This document shows, one piece after another, positions 24,183 to 36,191 of a DNA stretch of 64,000 nt; the first letter of the stretch is position 1, and each line of letters starts with the position of its first letter. Location: NCBI GenBank assembly GCA_020726505.1, contig JAHLEZ010000005.1, forward strand, positions 1,116,001 to 1,180,000, in the 5' to 3' direction. A program made the translations under genes and the position numbers. The notes under the pieces are model-generated. The model saw only the letters and a program-made list of their open reading frames with translations. It was not told the origin of the DNA and did not search any database. This stretch comes from Leptodontidium sp. MPI-SDFR-AT-0119. Lineage: Eukaryota > Ascomycota > Leotiomycetes > Helotiales > Leptodontidiaceae.

Positions 24183-25163
24183 AGGGCTTGATAATTTGGT
24201 AGGGCAGGGGCAATTGGGCATACGATATCTTAAACGAAACGGGGGTACATGGGAAGGATTTATAGGTCGGTGTTTAGGTATGGATGTATGGATGATTTTG
24301 CATTGTCACTCGTGGTACTCTTTCTGTGTGCTTGGGTGCTGGAATAGTGCGAGATCCATGACTTTTTCATAAATTAATAGACCAGCATAAATGACGCCGA
24401 TTGCGTAAAATAAAGTCACTAGCCGGCTGAAAACTTCATATCTCTTCCTTTCTCTCATTCTTGTACGAGTATCACCTTTCTATAACATCTTCTTTGCTGA
24501 TACGCATTCACATCATAACTGAAACTTGTCATACGAGTATTCCCCTGTCGTTGAGAACGAACGTGTCGATTCAACTCCTCCTAATCCGCCCAGGACAACC
24601 ACCTCGGGTTCTCCAATCAATTATAACTTGATCCACACCACCCTCGGGGATTATTCCGGTCAATGGATGGGTGAATTGTTCATTTTGAGAGGCTTGAAGA
24701 AGTTATAAGTAAATATCCCTCGTGTCAGAATACCTTGCCTACTCATACAGTATCTACGATGTAAAGTTGCTAGCTACAATAAGTGTACAGTTCAACAAGG
24801 ATAAGGATGAGGACAGGAACATGACTTGTGTCCTTGATCTTGTTTTTCTAATCCCTAGGTTGATTTCCAGCCACGGACTCACGGAGAGAGGGATGGGTCT
24901 TTAAAAATTTTGGCTGACTGAAAAGGATACTCATATTTAAGCGAGTCTGTTTAATTGCAAGTACGTAGATAGGCATTTACGGTATTAATTTGATAATAAA
25001 AAATATCCATACACAGAGCATCAACCAACTCAACGTGAACCTTATCTCTCCCCGATTAAATATCAAAGATTTCATATATCTCCTTCCCAAGAGCTTGAAA
25101 GCATCTCCTTCTTTGTAGATAAACCTGTACTCATCCAACATCTTATTCAGATCGACCAGATAT

Positions 25164-25188
25164 CTCCTCCTCCTCCTCCTCCTCCTCC
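25164..25188. repeat. CTC trinucleotide repeat
   Basis: About eight perfect CTC units in gene-free DNA. Confidence 0.85.
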
Positions 25189-25428
25189 AGATGAGGGCCA
25201 AGAACTAGTAGAGTCTGTGTGGAGCACTAGAAATTACAGCTCCCATCCATTTCCGGACAAAGCGAGATGATATTCCCATGGGGCATATTTATATCAACCC
25301 CCTCATAGCTCGGCTCTACCTCCTCCCGAATTCAGGATCTAGGAAGGAAACTCGGCAAGGAAGCCATTCCCAGCCTTTTCACTTCAGCAATTCGTCGAAA
25401 CGCTAATCTTCATCATCTTACGTATCCC

Positions 25429-25460
25429 AGAGTGGCAGAGTGGCAGAGTGGCAGAATGGC
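25429..25460. repeat. Tandem repeat, 4 x AGAGTGGC
   Basis: Three perfect 8-bp units and a fourth with one change (AGAATGGC). It lies just past the stop of the minus-strand membrane protein gene. Confidence 0.85.
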
Positions 25461-25493
25461 AGTGTAACAGTATGTTGGTATCCAAAACCAAGC

Positions 25494-26573
25494 TCATCCC
25501 CAATCCATCTCAAACACATCCTCACCAACTCGACTCGTCCCCCTGCGATTCTTGCGATAGCTCAGCTCGTCCACACGGCTGTTGGGTGAGTGTGCGCTAC
25601 AGCAATCGATGCAGTCGAATATGAAGAGGAGGGCGTGAATGAATCTGTTCTTTTGTGTTAGGAGCTTTTCTCCTTCTCTCTCTCTCTCTCCCTAATTTCA
25701 TCACGAAAAAAGAAGAAGGGGAAAAATGGTATGGATGAATGAATGAGTAGGAGAAGAATGATAATGGTGATAATAAGGAAGGAAAGAAAGAAAACAAAAC
25801 ATACCCAATCCCAACAACAATCCACATCTCCACCACACCAAACCCATCTCCTTTCCCCTCTCCCCCTCCCCCTCCATCCCGTCTAACATCCCTCACCTCA
25901 AGGAATAGCACAAGAAAACTCCATATCGAGAGACTCACGACTAGGAGATCAGCCACGATGAGAGCGATGGGATGCAGACGCGGGATGGGGATGGGGAGGA
26001 GTGGATGCAGGAGCGCGAGGGTCTCGAGGAGGGAGAGGAGGAGTGTGGTTGTTGACTTTTGTGGGTATTGTTAGTATGTATGAGTTATGTGGTGTGAAGT
26101 TGGGTTTTTGTGGAGAGGTGAGGTGGGATGGGTTGAGGGGAGGTCGCTAAGAAATGGGAAGTGGGTCGGTCTGTCATAACAACAACTTGAAGCGAGGAAG
26201 CGAACAGGAGAGGAGAGGAGGAGATTTTAAGAAAACCTTGACTTACTGACACGAAAATAACAGGCCAAATACGTTGAATAGAGACCAGGCCAATGGCTAC
26301 GTATATCGCGATCGTGAGGGCTGATATACTAGCTAAGAGGGTGATGATGCGGAGTGTGAGTTGGGTCCATGGTATTCGACTTGGGTCTGGGTGAGGTTTG
26401 GTGTTCGTTGGAATGGGTATTGGTGTTGGGGATCGGGCGTTGCGCTCTTTTTTGGTGCTTGGGCGGGGAAGTGATTGCGGGAGGGTTTGGTTTTGTTGTT
26501 GTGGGAGTGCCTGTTGTTGTTGTTCTTCATCGTCGAGCACTTTTTTAAACGGCCAGGCGAATTTAGAGGGCAT
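25494..26573 (-). CDS. Small four-helix membrane protein (MARVEL-like topology)
   Basis: Three exons, 26573-26247, 26055-25805 and 25644-25494, give 242 residues with good splice sites (GTAAGT donor; CATACTAAC branch in the first intron). Residues about 1-70 are polar with Gln runs and a Pro-rich part. Four hydrophobic segments follow: about 72-92 ('IITLLASISALTIAIYVA'), about 95-125, about 135-165 ('IALIVADLLVVSLSIWSF') and about 188-210 ('MWIVVGIGFIHALLFIFDC'). The loop before the last helix is Gly-rich, and the tail is charged and cytosolic. Four helices with short loops resemble MARVEL proteins of fungal plasma-membrane domains, but no diagnostic motif is seen, so this is a topology-based call only. 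The third exon is very short and easily missed. Confidence 0.72.
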
Positions 26574-29500
26574 ATTGAACAGCGGTGATGATGATTAAGA
26601 GGAATGGAATTAGGAATGGAATTTTTATCGTTAAAAATATCGTGATTACAGTATCGTTCGGTGTCAGTTGTCAGTCAAAAAGTACGAAAATAACACCTCC
26701 AAATATCGGTAGATAGGTATGTATGTATGTAACGACAGGAAGGAAGGTAAGGTAAGACATGATCGCTCAAATCCACAGGAGGATGCACGATATTAAAGGC
26801 TTGTCTTTAGATCATCGATCTCCCGCTCTGCACTGCACTGCATTGCACTTTCCTGTCCTGCTATGTAGTGTGATGAACTACGAAGTTAGTTAGGGGACCA
26901 GCATGCAGCATTCAGAGAGGTGTGTTGCCTTCCCCCGGAGTGCTGTTCAATCCGAAGTCAGCTGCCACCAACCTGCACGAAATCATTCGTGCCTTTCCTG
27001 CTCGCTTCAGGCTAAAGAGCTGGCTTAATGCGCAAGGACGGTTTTTAGAGTTGGTGTGGGTGTTCTGAAACATAAGTTTTTGGGGTTTATTTTGAGTTTG
27101 TTGATTTCTGAAACGGATGTACGTCCAAGCGAAGGGGGTGTAATGTGGCAGGTGTGGTTTGGTTTAGCCATTTATTGAATGTTGGAAAGGTTGTTGGATT
27201 GGTGGGATGGTGATGGACGTCATTGGGGTGTAATTATCTCGTGGATTGAGATGGTCGTAGGAGGTGGCGATATATTTTGGAATCATTTGAAATTCCATGC
27301 CAATGATCTGTGCCTATGCCTTGGAGAAGTACGAGCACAACTAATAAGTCTCTAGCAATGCATTTCCACATCGGCCTGGCCATGGAAGATTCAGCACAGC
27401 TTGCGTTCATCCGTTGGTTCATCGAGACAGGTCTGGAGTCGTACAAACTCCCCTTCTCATGTACTTCACAAACGGGATGAAATGACAATGTTTCGTAGAT
27501 CCAAGAAAATGTGATGGGATAAACTGAAAATGTGCAGAATCGTAACAACCAGGGGTTGTCGCGTTAAACGTGGAAACCTGACACGAACTATTTGGAAGGA
27601 ATAAAATGGAAATGGAAATGGAATTGATGGAATGGAATACCTCAGAGTGTTTGAAGTGGGGATAAACGGGTAGGTAAATACGGCTGGCTCTCATCCCGAG
27701 TGTGATTCGGGATTTTTGAGGATGATGCCTTCAATGTTGGCTCCGCCTTGATGCCGACAACGCTACATCCCGGCGGTACGACATGTAAGAACTTTAGGGT
27801 CCAAACTGCAACCTGGTATGCATGCGGTCAGCTGCTTTTGCTGCTGCTGCACGCATCCTTTTGGACGAATGCAACAGTCCGGATGCTGCGGAAAGTAGAT
27901 GCTTGAATGCTGGTGAGATGCGGACGGTATGCTGCAGTCACGAGAGGCTCGAGGCTGCACTGCTGCAGCGGTCATCCGAGGATACCGAGCCTGTCATATA
28001 TTTGATGCGACGACGGACATCACTTGAATCGGCACAACTGGAATGCCGAATCTGTCAACCCGATCAGATGAGAGAACAAAGGCTTTCGGTGAAGGGAAGA
28101 ACGATGCTGTGTCTATGCAACACCGAACTTGAGAGTTCGGATGCATTGCTGATATGCTGTGTGCAGAGAGAAAGAAGTTTCCAAATCAAATCAAATCGAA
28201 GTAGAAGAAGAAGGGTTACCGCTTCTGGGCTCTTCTGAGATGCTTGCGGCGTCTGGTTGGTTTGGGCACGTCTGTCGCTTGTTGATTGGTAGAGGATACC
28301 CAGGTATCGAATGGCTTGGCGGTTGTTGATAAATGCTTTGAGACCCTTGTATCAAATGCCGGCCAGGGGTTGGGTTTTAGATCATGGCATGACTTGGGCT
28401 CAGACAGCTTTGCAGGAGGAGAGGAGAGACTGGATGGTTGGTTGGCGGTGAGGGAGTGAGTGATTGAGTGATTGAGTGCTTGAGAGAAAGAAAGTGGAGA
28501 GAGTGTTGTCCGGAGATAAAATACCGTTCAAAGATCTGATCTACAGTATCCTTGATTTCAAATAATTGTATCTGAGGACTTTGATATGTTAGAGAAAGAG
28601 GGCAGCACAAACCTTTGAAGACTTAGTAGTACAGGCGGTCTAACAAGACAAGACAAGACATGAGCTGCACTACTGGATGAACGCATCCGCTGGCAGGCTT
28701 GCATTGGGCTGAATTTATCGATTGATTGATTCAATATTTAGCTACTTGAACCAGTAAAAAGTTACTACTTCAGCCACCCAAGCCATCTGCCATCAGCACT
28801 AGAGTAGATTCGAGTAGGGCATGCTTCATCAGACGTATCCATTGCTTGTTTTGTCTCTTGGGAGAAGGTTTGAGGTTGAAAGTCTGGTCGCTCACTCGCT
28901 CTCTACTCCGAAGAGTTGTGGTTGAAGCTCTGAGACGGCGTATGCGCATGGATAATGTGATGGACGGTGAAGCAAAGCAAGCACAGGGATATTCGTGGTC
29001 CCGGAGCATAAAATTGCCGTCGGCCTGGCCTGTTCCCTGGGCCGATCCCCTTGGTTGCCGCTGTCCTTCAAGCCCCTGCACTTCTTCTTCCTCGGTACTG
29101 CTTCTTCCTGTTCTGTTCCTTTGTTGAAGAAAGAAAGAAAGCGTCGGCACACCCATGCGTGCAGACAGACATCCATGATACCTTACCGTGCACTGCTGCA
29201 GGCAAGGTAAGGCAAAGCAAAGCAAAGCACGTAAAGCAAGGACCTGTAGTTGGCATGAAAAGACAAGACTATACAGGACAAGCAGGATTATTGCTACAGA
29301 ACATAATTAATTGTTCCACATCAGACCAGTGAACGGATCAGATCATATCATATCATATCGCTTGTCTCGTCTCGTCAATTGACTTCCAAACACTTCTTGT
29401 TCCGGTGCCACTGTCAATTATGCTGCTGTTGTTGCTGCTGCTGCCACGCCTATCAGAACTGCAGCTATACTTGCTTACTTGCTTACTTGCTTGCACCATT

Positions 29501-29945
29501 CAAATATCACTTGAATCCTCCTCGAACTTCTCACGCCTCTTTTTTTCTTTCTATTTTGCGGATTTGATTGACTACCTCGACATATACATACACACCATAC
29601 CATCTACCATCACCTGGGTCATCCATCACATCATCGAATCCACTCTCGGGGTGCAGCACATCAATGGAACATACCAACCCTGCAGTACCGATAACCGATT
29701 AACCTCCACTCCACTTCATTCCACTCCACCTCTATCCGGCCTTGGTTACTAAGCAAATCGATCCTAAACATTCGAACTCGCAACGAGGTTTCACTCTCCA
29801 GACATCCTCCACGCAACACCCTCCCTCCACGCACCGCCATCTCTTTATCTTCTTCGCTGCATCACATCGCAGGATATGTGAGGACAACAACACACCGAGC
29901 CCCTTTCTCTCTTTTCCTTTCTCTCGTTCAACACCAATCATCAAC
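26574..29945. other. 3.4-kb gene-poor divergent region
   Basis: No coding region is supportable. The DNA is rich in simple motifs: TGGAAA repeats near 27600-27640, CAAGA units near 28645, GCAAA units near 29210-29225, and CATAT units near 29342. It separates the small membrane protein gene from the RING ligase gene, which probably has a long leader since TC-rich DNA runs from 29500 to 29945. The open frame at 27822-28238 (138 codons) has no recognisable domain. Confidence 0.4.
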
Positions 29946-31620
29946 ATGGCAGCGTCGACCGTTGCGAGGGCCATGGCCGCTCTCTTATCGCTCTCTCTCC
30001 TCACAGGCTCCGGGATGCTTGCTTCCGCTCAATCCGTACAACCCTCGAACGACACCCTTCCAACTTCAGAGAGCAATGCAGTGACGAGCTTGAGGCTCAC
30101 AGGAGGGCCGGTATTCGATACGAGAACATACAACATCGCTCCTCTAACGGAAGAGATGGGCAAGGGACAGAACCAAGTCAGAGTCGGCGTGCGTATCCCA
30201 CCCTTTCAATCAAGTTAAACCCGCAGAGTTCTAACTTCTTTGCAGGCCATAGCATTCTCAGGTCCTTTAAAAGCGGCAGACTACACAACAGTTGAGAACA
30301 TCACGGGCTCCGAAATTGCCCTCATCAACTGTGATCCGAATGGCTCGAATATCGATGCATCCGATGTGATTCAAACAGCTTGCGATCAAAAGCCCAAGGC
30401 AATTGTGCTATACAGTTTGGAGGCTCAGTCATGCAATATCACCGGATCCTTCGGCTATACATCCCTCTTCTCGATGATCTCTGCAGCAAAATCAAGAGAA
30501 CTTATGGGCATTGCGGGCATCGATTACAAAGACTCGAATAGTCTGGTTGCGAATATTGGTGTCAATAATGGGACGGCGACACTGGGGAATACCCCACCTC
30601 AGCAATCGCCGGATCCGGCAACTCCGGGAGGTCCGGCACCAACGACTGCAGTCGCTATGAGCATTCTATACAGTATTACGGGTATCATTACCCTGCTGTT
30701 CTTGGTCATCATTGCGACGGGTGCCATTCGAGCTCACCGACATCCAGAAAGATACGGACCACGAAATGGACTCGCAGGCAGACCAAGACAAAGTCGCGCA
30801 AAGGGTCTTGCTAGGGCTATGTTGGAAACTCTTCCCATTGTGAAGTTTGGAGATCCAGAACCAGTGAAGAATCCAAACGGAGATGTGGAATTGGAAAATG
30901 GGAATGCGAATCCCCAGACTTCTGGTGCCGTCACCGGAACCAATGCAGTCGCTGTAGCCACAGCGGATAGCAAAAAGGATGAGACGAAAGCAAAATCACC
31001 TTCAGACACCACTACAGCCTCTGTTGAATCAGGGCTTGGGGCGGCGCAGGCTGAATCTGTCAAGAGTGGAGAAGCCGTCGTGCCAAAGGATGGTGAATTG
31101 GGATGTTCAATCTGCACGGAAGACTTCACGACTGGCGAAGACGTTCGAGTGTTGCCGTGTGATCACAAATACCATCCTGCTTGTATCGACCCTTGGCTCC
31201 TGAACGTATCTGGAACTTGTCCATTATGGTATGTCTGAATCCAAAGTTTTATGATGGCCACTAACATTGCTTAGTCGACATGACCTCCGTCCTGTCACTT
31301 CCGTTACTTCCAATGCCGACGGAGAGCTACCTCCACCACTACCAGCCAATGACGAGGCCGATAGAATTTCAAGTGAGGGAAGTGCTCATCAACGTAGACG
31401 AGTTTCTCGCTTTCTTGATCTCAACCGACTTCGACACGCACCACCTGATGAGCGAATTGCAGCACTCCGTCAACTCCGACAGGAGGCTCAACGAGCAGAT
31501 GCAGAGCCAGTCAACAGCGAAGATATCGCGGAGGAACCAAGCCGAAGAGCTAGGTTGACCAACCGACTGAGGGATACATTCCGTATCCGGACTCGAGCTC
31601 AAAATGACGCTCCATCATGA
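29946..31620 (+). CDS. PA-TM-RING type E3 ubiquitin ligase
   Basis: Three exons (29946-30188, 30246-31228, 31275-31620) give 523 residues. A signal peptide ends near residue 28. The lumenal part (about 30-210) is protease-associated-like, with several N-glycosylation sites ('ENITG', 'CNITG', 'NNGTA') and 'PKAIVLYSLEAQSC'. One transmembrane helix lies at about 216-242. The cytosolic part holds a RING-H2 finger starting at about 368: 'CSICTEDFTTGEDVRVLPC', then H-x2-H and a final CPLC split by the second intron and completed after splicing. The tail is basic. Such proteins ubiquitinate cargo in endosomal, vacuolar or Golgi membranes. The second intron is only 46 nt. Confidence 0.93.
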
Positions 31621-32487
31621 CAAGGTCGCCACTGAAGATGGTCCAACAAATGAAGATCATGAGACTAATGATCTTGATTGAAAACATTCAATGATAACAT
31701 TTACGAATTCTCACGACATTCACTCCAATATGATATCAGCATGCAAACATCCCTCTTTTGCGTTTGGGGATATAACTATAGCTTAGGACAGGTTATCTCG
31801 GCCAGGTTTAGGTTTGGGACAATGGAGTTCATTAAGCGAGCGAGCAGGCATAGATGGCGTTTATTTGGCGTATAACTGGGATTGGGGTGGCATTCACCGG
31901 GGCTTGGGACTGTTTGGTTTCGGTTGCATGTGTTGGGCGGCTGCATACCATTTCATCGATCGTCCTGGACATACCCAGGATGAGCAGAATAGGAGGAGGC
32001 AAATGAAATGGAAATTACGAGTTTGGGGCGCTATGAGGCATGGCATGGCATGACATAGCACGCTGGAACTTCGTCTAATGCTTTATTGTAATATATTGCC
32101 AGACGAGAAGGTCAGACGAGTGGAATGAGGTTGAATGAAATGAAACGATATGAAAGGAAGTGGATCTAACGTGATTTGTGATGCTACTTTGTGCTTTGCT
32201 ATGAAAGTTATATTTGACATTCTCTCGTCCTTCTCCCTCAAATTTGTGCCAATGAAAAAAAATCTAAGCTCTCTAGAGACCGTGGGGCTGACAGCACTCA
32301 CAGCACTCCCTATGTCTCCCCCACTGCCTTGCACCAATACAGTACCCACCACCGTCTCTCTCTACTCAACACCCGAATCCCCTCACTTCTCCCTACTCCC
32401 CATCTCCCACCACCCAACGTACACATAATCCCTCTCATCACTCAATCCCATCCCAGCACCATCTCAAACCCATTCAACTCCCTCATC
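31621..32487. other. Convergent 3' region of the RING ligase and A-T-R enzyme
   Basis: No supportable gene; AT-rich short frames only. The sequence just before 32488 is unusually Pro/Ser-codon-like (CCCT-rich) but belongs to the 3' side of the reductase gene. Confidence 0.45.
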
Positions 32488-35400
32488 TCAAGAAATGAAC
32501 CCCCCCTCTCTCCACACCCTCAAATAAGCTTCCACCCACTCCCCCTTAAACCCCTCACAATCCCTCAATGCCGCACTGACCCCCCTTGTTTTAGCTGTCG
32601 CGAAGATCTTACTTTGATTTTGAATCACTTCTCCTTCTTTCTCTCCTAATCCCGCGAGATTGGTTTTAGCTTTGGTCTTGCTATGCTCGGTTACGACAGG
32701 TTCAGCGGCTGCCATGACTTCGAAGAATTGGAGGAGGCGGAGACCGGGGATTGGTTGGTTGTTTTGGTCTTGCTCTTGCTTTGGTGTGGTTGTTGAGCAG
32801 GTGATGGAAGATGTGGTAGAGGAGAGAGACAGGGAGACGAGACGATCCGTCCATTCTCTCATCGAAATCTCCTGTAGAGGTACGCTCGCTTGTCCATTAT
32901 TCTGCCTGGAAGTTTGTAGCATAGCCACGAGGTCGCTCCAGGGGATCGTGTGTGGGTTTACGATATTATGGACATCATAAATCCCATCCTCTTCTTCGCA
33001 TGTTTCCGCTCTAGATGATCTAGATCCAGATGGAGATGTAGATGTAGCCGAAAGCAAAACATCAACAATAGCCCCAGCTGCAACATCAACCGGAATCCAA
33101 TCGACCTTCTTCTCGCCCGCAAAAATCGGCAAGGCGCACATCTCAGGCCGGAACGAAGTCGCGAACAGGATCGGCCACATCTCGTCCGTGGACCAGTGGC
33201 CTGTCTTCGTGTGGCCTGAGAGTTGGCCTACGCGGAGGAGTTTGATTGGGAGGGTGAGGAGGTCGGATGCTGTTTGCGTTATACGCTCGACTGGTAGAGG
33301 GGTGGTTAGTTGAGGTGGTTGTTGGGAGGAGAGAAGGAGAGGGAAGAAGTACTGATGTATTTACTCTGCGCGTATCCTGTTGACAGCGCGATTGAGGGAT
33401 CAGGACCAATTGGTGATTCGGGGATGATAAGCGAGGGTGTTGTGGGCGAGAAAGGGGCGGCGCCCATGCAAGCACTGATACTGCTTGTGAACGCGAAAGT
33501 CTTGGGGCGACCAGCGTGGCAGAGACGGAGGAGTGACATTGTGTCTATTTAGATGTTGCGTTAGTAGCTGATTCTTCTTACTGTACACGAATGGATGATG
33601 ATGGGTTGTGGATAGATTTCCGGAGTGCTTACTTTTGATACAATCCCCCTCGAACTCCTCAACAGGCAAATTGAAATCCATCTTCCACGCCCCAGCAAGC
33701 ACGATCGTCACTTCTCTCGCGAGCATGGCGTATGTCTCGATATCAAGTCCTAGAAGAGAGTCCCGCATGCTGAGATTCAGAATCTCGATCTTCTTGCCGC
33801 CATCTTCAGTCTTGAGATCTAGGATTGAGGTATCGAGACCACGGCGCATAAGAGAAGAATGTAGTTTCTCTACTGCTGATGGGCCGCGGATGAGAGCGTA
33901 GATCTTGGTGATTTGAGAAGATGCGGAAAGGGTCGTAAGGAGTGATGTGCCGAGGGAGCCTGAACAGCCTGTTAGGAGGACTGTTTGTTTCAACGTTGGT
34001 GGATATGAAGGGGATTGTGGACGGGGAGGCCATGATGATAATTCGGCGGTAAGAGATGTGATGATTCGGTTTATTGTTTCTGCTGTGTTTGATTTCGGTG
34101 TTGGGTCTGCGGTTGAGCCGGAGTCTGAGGGTGGGGGTGTGAGAACGGTAACGAGTTTCGAGATTGAAGGATTCTCGAACAGGGTGCTGATGGTTATTGG
34201 ACGGGAAAGGTGGTTTGATAGGGATGTGCGCAAGGAGAGGGCTGTAAGGGAACTGATTCCAAGGTCGTAGAGGGTGGTGTAGTCGTTTATATCCGAGGTT
34301 GGGACATTGGACAATGTTGACAAGAGAGAACGAAGATATTCTGCGAGCGACTCTTCATCGTGACATGGTGTCGGAGGAGGCGAAAAGGTGTCTGAGTAGA
34401 GACCACCAATCTCAGCAGCGAAGATCTGTTCTGCTTCTTTCCGCTTGACATTCCCCTTGGGCGTTATTGGGAGATTGGCTCCTCGAGGGAGAATGTAGAT
34501 CATAGACCGTAAGATCTGAGAATGCTTTGGGTATCGAGCTGTCACAGATTGCACTGTCTCCCAGACTTTCTCCTCGACGACTGTGTCTTTGGGATCATAG
34601 TCCTCGTGTACTTCGACAAGCAAACTGACGCAGGGCTTGGAGTGGCCGAGAGCAAGAGCTTTGTGGATGACTTTGGCCCCCGTTTGGATATCGAGTTGCA
34701 GTGGTCCAGCGCTGGTATTCTCGCCATTACTGTGGACCAGGATATCATCTTTTCTCCCCTTCATTGTAAAGTACCCACTTCCAGGTGGATCTTGGACGAA
34801 GATGTCGTTGGTTCTGTAAGGTGCATCGCTCTCCTGCCATAACTCCGCAGCAAGCTCGAACCCCTTGAGAACCACACATTCGAAGATCCCTTCTCCAACC
34901 TCTTCCATTTTCAGGAAAGGGTTGTTTGGATATAGATTTCGGAACTTATAGCAGTCTGGACTATCTCTTCGTCCAATGGTTCGGAAAGGGGGTCCGATCT
35001 CAGTGCTGCCGTAGGTGGTTTTGACATTCACCCCAGCGGCAACGAGAGGTTTCACGATACTGTCTGAGAGAGCTGCTCCGCCTGGTTGGAGGATTTTGAG
35101 CGAAGTAAGGGGAGAGAAGTCGTGGCTGTCTGTGGTAATATACTCATACATGTTTTCGATCAGAGTGGGTGCGCAGTGAACACATTGGACTGGATGTCCC
35201 ATTTCAGACAGCGTCTTCCACGCAGAGAAGATTGAAGATGAAGAAGGTGGCCATGAAATTGGCGGAAAAGACAGTATTTGGCCGTTAGGTAGGTTCGAAA
35301 GTGCAATAGAAATTCCAGCAATATGATACCTGAGATGTTAGATTTGAGACTTGAAAAGGTGGCTCTTACGTACAGGGGAAAGAGGAGAAACCAGTTCTCG

Positions 35401-36191
35401 ATTTCGAAATCTTGGAATAAGCGATACATCCTCGCTATCAACATCATACTTCTATTGGTATGGATGATGGGTTTTGGCATTCCAGTAGAGCCAGACGAGT
35501 GGATTATGAACGAGTGTCTCTCCCAAACATCTCCCAAGTCTTGAAACCTAACTCTGTCAACCTGCTCTGATTCTGCAGCCGAGCCTTGAGGCAAAGACTC
35601 TATCATATCTAACTTTCGGGTGCCATTCGTATTCGTGCTGGCATTCTTTGAATCTGTGATGACTGCCAGTGCATTGCAGCTTTCAAGGAGATAGTGTAAT
35701 GCATTTGGTGGATTCGATTCGGCGAGCAGGAGTACCCTGACGCCAAGTTTTTGAAGTGCCAGTTGAGTGCAAAAGTACTCGATGCTCTTTCCAGCTCCAA
35801 GCAGGGCGACAGTTGGTTGTTGTTGAGAGATATTGGCTTGCTGAAGCTCATTCTCGAGTTGATAGGCATACGTCAGAGCAATCGTCTCGGTAACAGTATC
35901 GAACTCATCCCAAGTCATGGATTTGTATTCGGTCAATGGATCAGCTGTAGCTGGATAGAGAAATGCTTTCTGTGACTTGTAGACCGCACCATCGTGTCGG
36001 ACTAAAGCCGCCAAGCTGACGAGTCCTGGGTCCGAGTATCTCGTTGAGTGAGGGTCGCCGTGGAGCCACCAAAGCTCTCTCACTCGTTTCGAGGCATTGT
36101 GTGACGGAACAACCAAAGGATCAGAACATGTCGAGATGGACTTTCCAACAATAGAATCCGAAACAGGAGGATCAATCAACATGGGAGCCAT
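32488..36191 (-). CDS. NRPS-like adenylate-forming reductase (adenylation-thiolation-reductase)
   Basis: Four exons, 36191-35374, 35329-33633, 33544-33353 and 33290-32488, join in frame to 1,169 residues; introns are 44, 88 and 62 nt. The adenylation domain has core 'HSSGSTGMPKP' near 230-241, 'TYGSTEIGPP' near 378-387, and 'PITPKGNVKRKE' near 560. The thiolation domain (about 600-665) has 'LYDLGISSLTALSL' with the likely phosphopantetheine serine S633. The reductase domain starts with 'VLLTGCSGSLG' near 723-733, with 'FTSSIS' and the 'GYAQSK' YxxxK dyad in exon 3. Such enzymes activate a carboxylic or amino acid with ATP and reduce it to an aldehyde with NADPH. There is no condensation domain. 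The start at 36191 is the first ATG in frame. The substrate cannot be read from sequence. Confidence 0.93.

Larger units (their letters stand above)
24183..25493. other. Convergent 3' region with microsatellites
   Basis: No supportable gene. Open frames at 24526-24708 and 24977-25201 lack ATG starts or family matches. Two microsatellites are listed separately. Confidence 0.45.

Noticed and set aside
27822..28238. 138-codon open frame in the 26.6-29.9 kb gap
   Set aside because: No domain, odd Cys/Arg/Leu composition, no splice partner and no promoter-like context.
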